This document shows, piece after piece, positions 58,247 through 64,000 of a stretch of DNA of 64,000 nucleotides. Where the stretch lies: assembly GCF_000025565.1 (NCBI RefSeq), contig NC_014121.1, positions 1,674,001 to 1,738,000 of the forward strand, read 5' to 3'. The notes under the pieces were generated by a model, which worked only from the letters and a program-made list of their open reading frames with translations, ran no database searches and had not been told where the DNA came from. The first letter of the stretch is position 1; the number at the start of each line of letters is the position of its first letter. The DNA comes from Enterobacter cloacae subsp. cloacae ATCC 13047. GTDB lineage: Bacteria; Pseudomonadota; Gammaproteobacteria; Enterobacterales; Enterobacteriaceae. The position numbers were made by a program, and so were the translations under genes.

Positions 58247-59167
58247 ATGATTTATACCACTGGCACTATTGCCATCAGCGGAAACACCCTTACAGGTACC
58301 GGCACAAACTTCACTGCAGCTGGCTCACTGATTCGTAACGGCTGTACCGTCATCGCGCTGACCAGCCCAGCGCAGGTTTTCCAGATCACCGCTATCGGCG
58401 GCGCAACCTCTCTCACCGTTACGCCAGCTGCTAACCCTGCTATCCCTGCGGGAACCAAATATGCCATTCTTCTGAGCGACAGCCTGAGCGTTGACGGTCT
58501 GGCGCAGGACATCGCTGAAACATTCACTATGTACCAGCGTTACATGAGCGGTTTCGCTGATGTGATGAACGGTACTACAGACGTCACTATCACGATTAAC
58601 GGTGTTCCCGTCACCGTACCGGGGCAGAAATCGCTGGCGAAGAAAGGGGCTAACAGCGATATAACCAGCCTAAGCGGCCTGACTACCGCGCTCAGTATCA
58701 GCCAGGGCGGTACAGGTGCAAAGAATGCTGCTGACGCTCGCGCAAACCTCGGTTTGAGAAGTGCTGCTTTGGCCGATGTTTTAGGCACAGTTTCCCAGGC
58801 TGGCGGAGTGCCCACCGGAGCAGTGATAGAGAAGGGGGCAAATTCGAATGGTGAGTATGTTCGTTTTGCCGATGGTACTCAAATTTGCCGAATGGCGGTT
58901 GCGGCCGCAGATGCAGTAAATAAAAATGTGACAACAGCCGGCTCGCTGGGTGGGTATCGATCCTCACAAAATCCAGTACCATTCCCGGCTAATTTTGCAG
59001 CTCCAGCTTACTGTTCTGGTCACATTAACAATAATGGCCACAATGTAAGAATTGAGCTCGTCAGCGGCAACCAGGCATCATGCAATTTTGCTTTTCATGC
59101 TGTGAATAGCGGTACTTATTCCGGCGCCGACACCATTTACATTACAGCCATCGGCCGCTGGTTCTGA
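58247..59167 (+). CDS. Side tail fibre protein, currently expressed variant
   Basis: A 306-residue fibre. The constant N-terminal part (MIYTTGTIAISGNTLTGTGT to about residue 165) attaches to the tail, and the collar motif SISQGGTGAKNAADARANLG ends at the recombination site 58737-58762. Beyond this the variable tip (about residues 166-306) determines binding. The codons at the crossover, GGT-TTG, are shared by the alternative tip, so inversion swaps tips in frame. Confidence 0.85.
   Translation: MIYTTGTIAISGNTLTGTGTNFTAAGSLIRNGCTVIALTSPAQVFQITAIGGATSLTVTPAANPAIPAGTKYAILLSDSLSVDGLAQDIAETFTMYQRYMSGFADVMNGTTDVTITINGVPVTVPGQKSLAKKGANSDITSLSGLTTALSISQGGTGAKNAADARANLGLRSAALADVLGTVSQAGGVPTGAVIEKGANSNGEYVRFADGTQICRMAVAAADAVNKNVTTAGSLGGYRSSQNPVPFPANFAAPAYCSGHINNNGHNVRIELVSGNQASCNFAFHAVNSGTYSGADTIYITAIGRWF
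58737..58762 (+). repeat. DNA invertase crossover site 1
   Basis: A 26-bp Hin/Gin-type site: AAACC-TC-GGTTT with GAGAAGT on the right. It has the consensus form of hix, gix and pix sites and a TC core. It lies within the tail fibre gene and is inverted relative to site 2. Confidence 0.75.
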
Positions 59168-59177
59168 GGGAATTCTA

Positions 59178-59453
59178 ATGAAAATTTTGCTTAGCCCACA
59201 ACGTGCAGATGCCACAGTCACTTATTCAGCACAGGGCGATGTGCTTACAGTTACGGTGGACGAAAAAGTACATTCTTTCGATTTTTCCAATCTGCAGGAC
59301 GAGGCTCTTACTGAGTTCTCGTCCTCGCTTCCCATTTGTCCTTTACTCTTTGCGAAGCGGACAGATGATGGCGTAATTGTTTCAGCTCTCCACTATTACG
59401 GACCAGAGGCCGATGAGAAAGAGAAAGTTTCTACTGAAATTATTCTTCAGTAG
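59178..59453 (+). CDS. Tail fibre-associated protein
   Basis: A 91-residue protein (MKILLSPQRADATVTYSAQG, ending KVSTEIILQ) directly after the expressed fibre tip and inside the invertible segment, so it is tied to this tip. Such partners are usually tail fibre assembly chaperones; this one is short and not clearly of the known families. It overlaps the end of the inverted alternative tip by 14 bp. Confidence 0.6.
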   Translation: MKILLSPQRADATVTYSAQGDVLTVTVDEKVHSFDFSNLQDEALTEFSSSLPICPLLFAKRTDDGVIVSALHYYGPEADEKEKVSTEIILQ

Positions 59454-60054
59454 TAAGCTTTTTCGTTACCTCCGCTAATTTCTCCTTGAGCTCTAAAACA
59501 GCCAGTAAAAGGTCGGCGACAATCGCCCTGTCGTCGATTCCCCAAAAATCGTCCTCTGTTTCAGGCGGAAGCGCATAGGACTCATTCACAGCGTTGACCT
59601 GTTGCGCAATGAATCCGCGCCGCACCCTGGCCTTTGCCATCGGAGAAGCGCCGGAAATATCATTCCAATGGTATTCAACCACTTTCAGTGCAGACAGCCG
59701 TTCAAAATAACCATCAACCTGATTGCTGATCACCTCCTTCAGTCTTTCGTCGGAAGTAGCTAGCGCCAGGGTACCTGTTTGCTGTGGGAATGCTGTTCTG
59801 GTGCTGTCGGTCTGATCTCCACGCTCTTTACGACGCCACACATAAACCGTTCCGTCCTGCGTCTCGAGGCCAACCTCTTTCCCTACCGTTCCGGCGGCCA
59901 TATTGCCTGCTCTCAATACGAGAGCTGGGTAGGCAGCCATGTCGATGTATGGGTAAGTAGAAAACGTTTGTGTGGCACTCCAGGTGTTTGCAGCATTTAA
60001 AAGCGGAACCACAGCACCTGATGTACCAATATCTTTCGTGGCACTACTTCCCAA
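59440..60054 (-). CDS. Silent alternative tail fibre tip with S74 chaperone domain
   Basis: A 204-codon leftward frame without its own start signals. From the crossover site it reads GLGSSATKDIGTSGAVVPLL, then a short fibre stalk, then an intramolecular chaperone domain of the peptidase S74 type (TSDERLKEVISNQVDGYFER, AKARVRRGFIAQQVNAVNES) that would trim itself after trimerisation. It becomes joined to the constant fibre part when the segment inverts. Confidence 0.8.
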   Translation of the reverse strand: MGSSATKDIGTSGAVVPLLNAANTWSATQTFSTYPYIDMAAYPALVLRAGNMAAGTVGKEVGLETQDGTVYVWRRKERGDQTDSTRTAFPQQTGTLALATSDERLKEVISNQVDGYFERLSALKVVEYHWNDISGASPMAKARVRRGFIAQQVNAVNESYALPPETEDDFWGIDDRAIVADLLLAVLELKEKLAEVTKKLTTEE

Positions 60055-60071
60055 ACCGACGTTTTATAGAT
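60046..60071 (-). repeat. DNA invertase crossover site 2
   Basis: The inverse of site 1: on this strand CTTCCCAAACC-GA-CGTTTTATA, close to e14 pix. The core dinucleotide matches site 1 in inverted orientation, so recombination would invert about 1.3 kb. Confidence 0.72.
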
Positions 60072-60136
60072 TGCTCTTGAGCGGCCTGGCCGATAACTTC
60101 ACCTGATTTTTTTGCAGAAATAATTGGGTGAAAAAT

Positions 60137-60685
60137 ATGCAAATTGGCTATGTAAGGGTGTCAACAAATGACCAAAATACGGATCTTCAGCGGCAAGCGC
60201 TCGAACGCGCAGGATGTGAACAAATTTTCGAAGAAAAAATGAGCGGAACAGTGGCTAACCGGCCAGCGCTGAAAAAGCTTCTTAAGACGCTGAAAGAGGG
60301 AGATACGCTGGTAGTGTGGAAGCTCGATCGCCTTGGGCGAAGCATGCGGAACCTTGTACTGCTGGTCGATGAACTACGGCAGCGCGGGATCCACTTCAAA
60401 AGCCTTACGGATAGCATCGACACTTCCAGCCCAATGGGGCGTTTCATTTTCCACATCATGTCTGCCCTGGCCGAGATGGAGAGGGAGTTGATAGTGGAGC
60501 GCACTCGGGCTGGGTTGGCCGCAGCCCGTGAGAAAGGGCGAATCGGTGGGAGGCGGCCAAAATTGACACCTGAGCAATGGGCTCAGGCTGGCAGGTTGAT
60601 CGCAAACGGAGTGGATCGGAAGCAGGTGGCGATCATTTACGATGTGGCCGTTTGTACTCTATATAAAAAAATTCCCAGTAAATAA
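60137..60685 (+). CDS. DNA invertase (Pin/Hin family serine recombinase)
   Basis: A 182-residue protein with the resolvase domain (MQIGYVRVSTNDQNTDLQRQ, catalytic Ser in RVSTNDQ; LVVWKLDRLGRSMRNLVLLV) and a C-terminal helix-turn-helix (NGVDRKQVAIIYDVAVCTLY). Located right beside crossover site 2, it should invert the tail fibre segment with help from host Fis. A GTG nine bases upstream is an alternative start. Confidence 0.95.
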   Translation: MQIGYVRVSTNDQNTDLQRQALERAGCEQIFEEKMSGTVANRPALKKLLKTLKEGDTLVVWKLDRLGRSMRNLVLLVDELRQRGIHFKSLTDSIDTSSPMGRFIFHIMSALAEMERELIVERTRAGLAAAREKGRIGGRRPKLTPEQWAQAGRLIANGVDRKQVAIIYDVAVCTLYKKIPSK

Positions 60686-60709
60686 AGACGTTACACGAAC
60701 TTCAACACA

Positions 60710-60817
60710 TTAAAATTCATCCGGGTTATTCGATGTGCTTATGCCAATTTTGATCAGGCTCAATACTATCAAGCCAAGAGCAACAACTACGGTACTTGCG
60801 ATTATAAACATTGCCAT
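60710..60817 (-). CDS. Small membrane protein, 35 residues
   Basis: A single hydrophobic helix (MFIIASTVVVALGLIVLSLI) and a short polar end. AAAAGG lies 6 bp before the ATG. Leftward, between the invertase and the recombinase-like gene. Function unknown. Confidence 0.5.
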   Translation of the reverse strand: MAMFIIASTVVVALGLIVLSLIKIGISTSNNPDEF

Positions 60818-61043
60818 GTTGAACCTTTTATATGAACTTTTCATTTAGACAATACGGAACTGCAAACGTTCAGAACAAAAAATTCTTAGTATGAGAGCAG
60901 GATGTTTGATGTTTCGGACAGCCATATGTAAAAATGAGCTACGGTTGCTGGGCACTGTTCGGTAATTCGAATATTGAATGTTACAACCATGAAGATTCTG
61001 TTTGTACATAAGCTTCATGTAACAAGAGGATCTACTGAAAGGA

Positions 61044-61469
61044 ATGATGAGAGATGTGTGGGGGCTTACCGTAGTTGAATTTATTGCTATCAAGCGGAAT
61101 CTTGAGAATATTTCTGATACATGGTCAGATCTCTGGGCAATGTTGTATCTGAGTCAGGCTAAGCCCGGACAGCTTCTTGGGGCAAAGTTTGATGATGTGA
61201 GCCATGATATTCTTGTTCTTTCAGCCACAAAAGGACTGAGGGAAAGATGCATTGCTCTTAAGCCAGGAGTTAAAAGAATTCTCCACTCCCGCAGGGAGAA
61301 GTATCCTGAAGATGTGTTTTTGTTTCAGAGCCATTCACATCGTACCAAGACAACTCCAAGACCGGTAACGTTAGTTGCATTTAATGCGGCACTGAAAAGG
61401 GCATCTATTGGAGTGACCGCAAAAACAGTGAGTAGTAAAAGTGCTTATTATTTAACGCCACTAAGATGA
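61044..61469 (+). CDS. Degenerate tyrosine recombinase-like protein
   Basis: A 141-residue protein that follows the catalytic-domain fold of phage integrases (DLWAMLYLSQAKPGQLLGAK, ILVLSATKGLRERCIALKPG, PVTLVAFNAALKRASIGVTA). The first catalytic Arg is replaced in AKPGQLL, and the HxxR, His and Tyr boxes are absent. It is probably inactive as a recombinase; it may be a remnant or a regulator. GAAAGGA precedes the ATG. Confidence 0.55.
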   Translation: MMRDVWGLTVVEFIAIKRNLENISDTWSDLWAMLYLSQAKPGQLLGAKFDDVSHDILVLSATKGLRERCIALKPGVKRILHSRREKYPEDVFLFQSHSHRTKTTPRPVTLVAFNAALKRASIGVTAKTVSSKSAYYLTPLR

Positions 61470-61555
61470 AGTGCCGTTCAATATCGGAAAAGTACGATGG
61501 GTAGTGGTGCATGTCTGCGTAGTTGAAGGTATGCACGAAGCGAACACGGGCTTTG

Positions 61556-61795
61556 CTAATCATTCACCAGCCACATATTTGCGTCTTCAAACATTTCCTC
61601 CAGCATGCGGTTCAGCTTTTCCCGATCGCTTTTGCTGGCATCGCTATTCAAGCCGTTCGCCTGCATCGGCTTCACCCTCACTTCAGCATCAGGGAAAATC
61701 TGGTGCACTCGTTTCGTCAACTCGGCCAGGATAATCTCCCTGGCTCCCTCCAAGCCTTCAACGTTTCGCTTATCGTAAACCAGTTCAACAAACAT
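61556..61795 (-). CDS. DinI-like SOS modulator
   Basis: A 79-residue protein (MFVELVYDKRNVEGLEGARE, ending LEEMFEDANMWLVND) of the DinI family, which binds RecA filaments and tunes the SOS response. Its promoter holds a consensus LexA box at 61812-61831. Prophage DinI-like genes at this right-end position are common in lambdoid phages and may adjust induction. Confidence 0.9.
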   Translation of the reverse strand: MFVELVYDKRNVEGLEGAREIILAELTKRVHQIFPDAEVRVKPMQANGLNSDASKSDREKLNRMLEEMFEDANMWLVND

Positions 61796-61811
61796 AATGC
61801 GCTCCATTATC

Positions 61812-61831
61812 TACTGTTTGGATATACAGTA
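61812..61831. promoter_or_regulatory. LexA (SOS) box of the DinI-like gene
   Basis: TACTGTTTGGATATACAGTA has perfect TACTGT and ACAGTA ends with the right spacing. It lies 17 bp upstream of the leftward start codon. Confidence 0.88.
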
Positions 61832-62103
61832 TTTTTGCTGTGGAGGATTTGTCTGTCAAGGCGTGAGCCCTTTGTTTTTAAATTTTGAGGGTATTTCTGC
61901 GTGAATAATTATTGTCGATGTGACCTGCAGAGCCGATGGTGTCTGAGGTTGGCTTAAAAAAGCTTTGGGGCATGGATGGGGCAAAAGTGCATGGTAAAGT
62001 GCGTTAAAGTTCGTTAATCATGTTTTGTCTCGATCTCGCTCATCCCTTGTTTTATGCGCTCCTGGACGATCTTTATCGATTTTAAAAATTATGAGTTCAT
62101 ATT

Positions 62104-62373
62104 ATGTCAGCCCTGGCGGAAATGGAGAGGGAGTTGATTGTGGAGCGCACCCGGGCAGGTTTGGCTGCAGCTCGTGAGAAAGGTCGAATCGGCGGCAGGC
62201 GTCCAAAGCTTACCCAGGAACAATGGGACCAGGCGGGCCGACTGATTGCGAACGGCGTGGACAGAAAACAGGTGGCAATAATTTATGATGTGGCCGTGTG
62301 CACGCTTTATAAAAAATTTCCGGTGGGGATAAATCGGAGAAAAAGCAGCCCACCGTGTGAAATGGCGGGCTGA
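62104..62373 (+). pseudogene. Remnant of a second DNA invertase (C-terminal part)
   Basis: The frame MSALAEMERELIVERTRAGL and onward copies the last ~75 residues of the invertase at 60137 but diverges at many silent positions, so it is an older relative, not a fresh duplication. The resolvase catalytic domain is missing, and the C-terminus has a different 18-residue end. The upstream stretch 61832-62103 holds no gene I can support. Confidence 0.75.
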
Positions 62374-62383
62374 TTTGTGATTT

Positions 62384-62965
62384 TTACGGTTGTATCCAGC
62401 GATCACGTGCTCGCCGTGCTATGGCGATCATTTTCTGTATCTCTCCGAGAGTGAATTTTTCCGCTTCATCGCAAGGCATTACCACATAGCCGGAACGGAT
62501 CACATGTTCCAGGCATGAATCTGGGTTCATAACTACTTCAGTAGGCATAAGAGGGTGGCAGGCCACAGGCAGGCCGTTTTCGAAATAGGTGATTACTGCG
62601 TAATTCCCCGGAAAGGTGTGGCTGGAGGCCTGCTGTTTTAACTGTCTCTCGCATTCGATGAAGTAGCGGCGAATCTGTCTGCCTTTATCGTTTCGTTCAA
62701 CCATAGCCAGTTCTTTGGCGGTGTCGAGTGTGAGATGGTAATCCTTCCGGTTGTGGCCACCTCGTCCAGAATTTTGCTTTCCAGTATTGGAAAGCAAAAC
62801 GTAGTCTTGATTTTCAATGAAGCCGTAATCGGCAATGCGGTCTTTTATCCAGGCTGCAAAAATTTTCCCTACTGATAAGAACGCATGAAGATCACGCGCA
62901 TCGCAGAGAAGGGTTGTTTCATTGCAAATCTTGCCGTTAAAGAGGGGTATAAGCTGAGTGGTCAT
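62384..62965 (-). CDS. AntA-type antirepressor
   Basis: A 193-residue protein with an AntA/AntB N-terminal domain (CDARDLHAFLSVGKIFAAWI, GFIENQDYVLLSNTGKQNSG, YHLTLDTAKELAMVERNDKG). Such proteins bind and inactivate phage repressors. The C-terminal half is unfamiliar. A leader with a c4-like antisense RNA lies upstream, as in P1 and P22 ant modules. Since this prophage's repressor cannot self-cleave, AntA is a plausible induction switch. Start 62965 (MTTQLIPLFNG) fits the family. Confidence 0.82.
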   Translation of the reverse strand: MTTQLIPLFNGKICNETTLLCDARDLHAFLSVGKIFAAWIKDRIADYGFIENQDYVLLSNTGKQNSGRGGHNRKDYHLTLDTAKELAMVERNDKGRQIRRYFIECERQLKQQASSHTFPGNYAVITYFENGLPVACHPLMPTEVVMNPDSCLEHVIRSGYVVMPCDEAEKFTLGEIQKMIAIARRARDRWIQP

Positions 62966-62994
62966 AGTGACGTCCTCATGTTGGATGAGATTTA

Positions 62995-63096
62995 TCACCA
63001 CCAACGACGCCAATCATTGGGTGGTGAACTGTGCAGGGTTGGCGTAACCGGTCCAACGTCCGGCGCTTCCGAAGAAGCCCCCACACAGCCCACCAT
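62995..63096 (-). CDS. Small leader frame upstream of AntA (icd/ash-like)
   Basis: A 33-codon frame (MVGCVGASSEAPDVGPVTPT, LHSSPPNDWRRWW) between the c4-like RNA and AntA, where P1 and P7 have icd. Its residues SMVGCVG-SSEAPDVGPVTP resemble ash-family ends. Translation here may be coupled to antirepressor translation and be the point where c4 RNA acts. Confidence 0.45.
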   Translation of the reverse strand: MVGCVGASSEAPDVGPVTPTLHSSPPNDWRRWW

Positions 63097-63125
63097 AGAT
63101 GCAGATGCTGCTGTGCTTAGCGCAT

Positions 63126-63200
63126 AAAAAAACCGCTAACGCGGTTGTGCGCTGTTGGAAAATCCGGGACGCCAATCCCGGCACCAGATTTTGCTGGTGC
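63126..63200 (-). ncRNA. c4-like antisense RNA
   Basis: A leftward RNA of about 75 nt with three hairpins: GCACCAG/CTGGTGC (63181-63200), CCGGGA/TCCCGG (63164-63181), and a terminator AACCGC/GCGGTT (63131-63146) followed by seven T residues. Its GGGATTGGCGT is complementary, with one bulged A, to ACGCCAACCC in the downstream antirepressor leader (63036-63045 on the forward strand). This is the organisation of c4 RNA in P1, P7 and P22. Confidence 0.65.
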
Positions 63201-63206
63201 AAGGCG

Positions 63207-63235
63207 AGTATGTGAAAAAATCATTTTTATGTCAA
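63207..63235 (-). promoter_or_regulatory. Strong promoter of the c4-antirepressor operon
   Basis: On the reverse strand TTGACA (63235-63230), a 17-bp spacer and CATACT (63212-63207), so transcription would begin at about 63200, at the first c4 hairpin. The rest of 63236-63383 holds an arm-type repeat at 63254 and no gene. Confidence 0.75.
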
Positions 63236-63383
63236 CGCCGGTCAAAAAATCCTTCTCCAAAACTCAGGCGTAAGTGCATGAAAATGCTTGCGTTCGCACA
63301 ACGTAAAATGCATTAAAAAATGCGCTAAAATATGGGGTTATCTATTTGAATCAAAAGAGGAATCTGTGGTTTTCGTTTTTCTT

Positions 63384-63397
63384 TGAACTCAGAAGGT
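63384..63397. repeat. Candidate attR core
   Basis: TGAACTCAGAAGGT, identical to 6838-6851. Past it, 63398-63522 holds no gene I can support; before integration this stretch would have been the upstream region of yedE. Confidence 0.55.
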
Positions 63398-63522
63398 TTA
63401 AAGCCGAAAAGAGACCAAATCATACGCTTACGGCAAGGTTTGAAAAGCCATTCACGCCGAAAATATCGATGGGATCAATTTTGGCGTAACGCTTAAGTGA
63501 TAGCGGGAATATAAGAGGAAGA

Positions 63523-63546
63523 CCGTCTGGCTGAGTCGCCAGACGG
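63523..63546 (-). terminator. Terminator of the trp operon
   Basis: CCGTCTGGC and GCCAGACGG form a perfect 9-bp stem with a 6-nt loop, 9 bp past the trpA stop, with a pyrimidine-rich tract after it on the reverse strand. Confidence 0.8.
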
Positions 63547-63554
63547 TGGAAGGA

Positions 63555-64000
63555 TCAGGCTTTACGCGTTGCGGCTTTCATCGCCGTAACAAATGCTTTG
63601 AGTTCAGCCAGCATATGCTCGGGTTTGTCCACGTTCTTCTCAATGATTTTGATGATAGCAGAGCCGGAGATCGCGCCTGCCGCTTTTGCGTCAATTGCCG
63701 CCGTAACCTGATCCGGGGATGAAATCCCGAATCCCTGCAGCGGAGGCGCTGCGTGGTATTCAGCCAGTTTTTCTACCAGATGATGCAGCGGCAGCGCGGC
63801 TTTGTTTTCAGCACCCGTCACGCCCGCGCGGGAGAGCAGGTAGGTGTAACCGCGGCCGTAAGAGGCAATCTGGCGCAGCAGTTCATCATCGGCGTTTGGC
63901 GGGCAGATGAAAATTGGCGCCACGTTATGACGCATAGCTGCCTGGCGGAACGGTGCAGATTCTTCAACCGGGACGTCGGCCACCAGCACGGAGTCAACGC
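63555..64000 (-). CDS. trpA: Tryptophan synthase alpha chain, C-terminal part
   Basis: TrpA cleaves indole-3-glycerol phosphate to indole, which is channelled to TrpB. The visible C-terminal ~147 residues ([67 protein letters not shown]) match enterobacterial TrpA closely; PVEES follows the second catalytic Asp region. The N-terminus lies beyond the window. Confidence 0.97.
   Translation of the reverse strand, partial: VDSVLVADVPVEESAPFRQAAMRHNVAPIFICPPNADDELLRQIASYGRGYTYLLSRAGVTGAENKAALPLHHLVEKLAEYHAAPPLQGFGISSPDQVTAAIDAKAAGAISGSAIIKIIEKNVDKPEHMLAELKAFVTAMKAATRKA

Larger units (their letters stand above)
6838..63397. mobile_element. Lambdoid prophage of about 56.5 kb, with a nested satellite
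   Basis: The element runs from a 14-bp core repeat upstream of yedE to the same repeat before trpA. It contains int-xis, an immunity region, replication, lysis, cos-type packaging and a full lambda-type tail in the usual lambdoid order. Subtracting the 12.3-kb satellite leaves about 44.2 kb, a normal size for a cos-packaged lambdoid phage. The protease-capsid gene is interrupted, so particles probably need satellite excision or the satellite's own capsid gene. Confidence 0.9.

Noticed and set aside
1..64000. CRISPR arrays and retron-like elements
   Set aside because: No regularly spaced identical repeats with unique spacers and no reverse transcriptase motifs were seen.

Overview
The window is an enterobacterial chromosome segment, most like Enterobacter or a close relative. 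The host genes yciI, tonB, yciA, yciB, yciC and ompW (left) and trpA (right) encode proteins nearly identical to the Escherichia coli ones, but the trpA-ompW interval also holds uspF and the yedF-yedE pair. A lambdoid prophage of about 56.5 kb (roughly 6838-63397) lies between yedE and trpA. Its probable att core is a 14-bp repeat 12 bp upstream of the yedE start codon.

Prologue order is lambda-like. A leftward early arm carries int, xis, a DUF4060 gene, a RecE-like protein without its nuclease domain, and several small genes. The immunity region has a short repressor with no self-cleavage domain, a Cro/YdaS-like and a YdaT-like gene. The rightward arm carries an O-like replication protein with five 23-bp-spaced iterons inside its gene, a DnaC-like loader, a methyltransferase, an SOS-controlled UmuD'-like protein, Ref and RusA nucleases and a Q-type antiterminator. 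Next come a two-gene moron, a late leader RNA, holins, GH19 endolysin, Rz/Rz1, a HEPN-like moron and a glycosyltransferase. Then follow a tRNA-like RNA gene, cos, terminase, gpW, portal, protease-capsid fusion and a complete lambda-type tail set (Z, U, V, G/GT, H, M, L, K, I, J). The right end has a phase-variable tail fibre with its invertase, a LexA-controlled DinI-like gene and a c4 RNA-AntA antirepressor module.

The striking part is a second element nested in the first. A P4/PICI-type satellite of 12.3 kb (31278-43617) is integrated in the prophage's own protease-capsid gene. It is flanked by a 9-bp repeat, ATGATCCAT, that encodes the Met-Ile-His of the protease active site. Precise excision would restore a 671-codon reading frame. 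The satellite has its own integrase, AlpA, Icd-like protein, RepA-type helicase and iteron-like origin. It also carries divergent versions of four helper parts: the protease-capsid fusion, cos, the DNA-binding domain of the small terminase, and the tail assembly protein I gene, the last now broken by an IS2-like insertion sequence. Two AT-rich reverse-strand accessory loci look like defence or superinfection cargo.

Without the satellite the prophage would be about 44 kb, normal for a lambdoid phage; the satellite without its IS is about 11 kb, normal for P4-like elements. I infer that the satellite holds its helper's capsid gene disrupted until excision and supplies substitute head and packaging parts. 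All assignments are from reading the sequence and from remembered family features; no database search was run.
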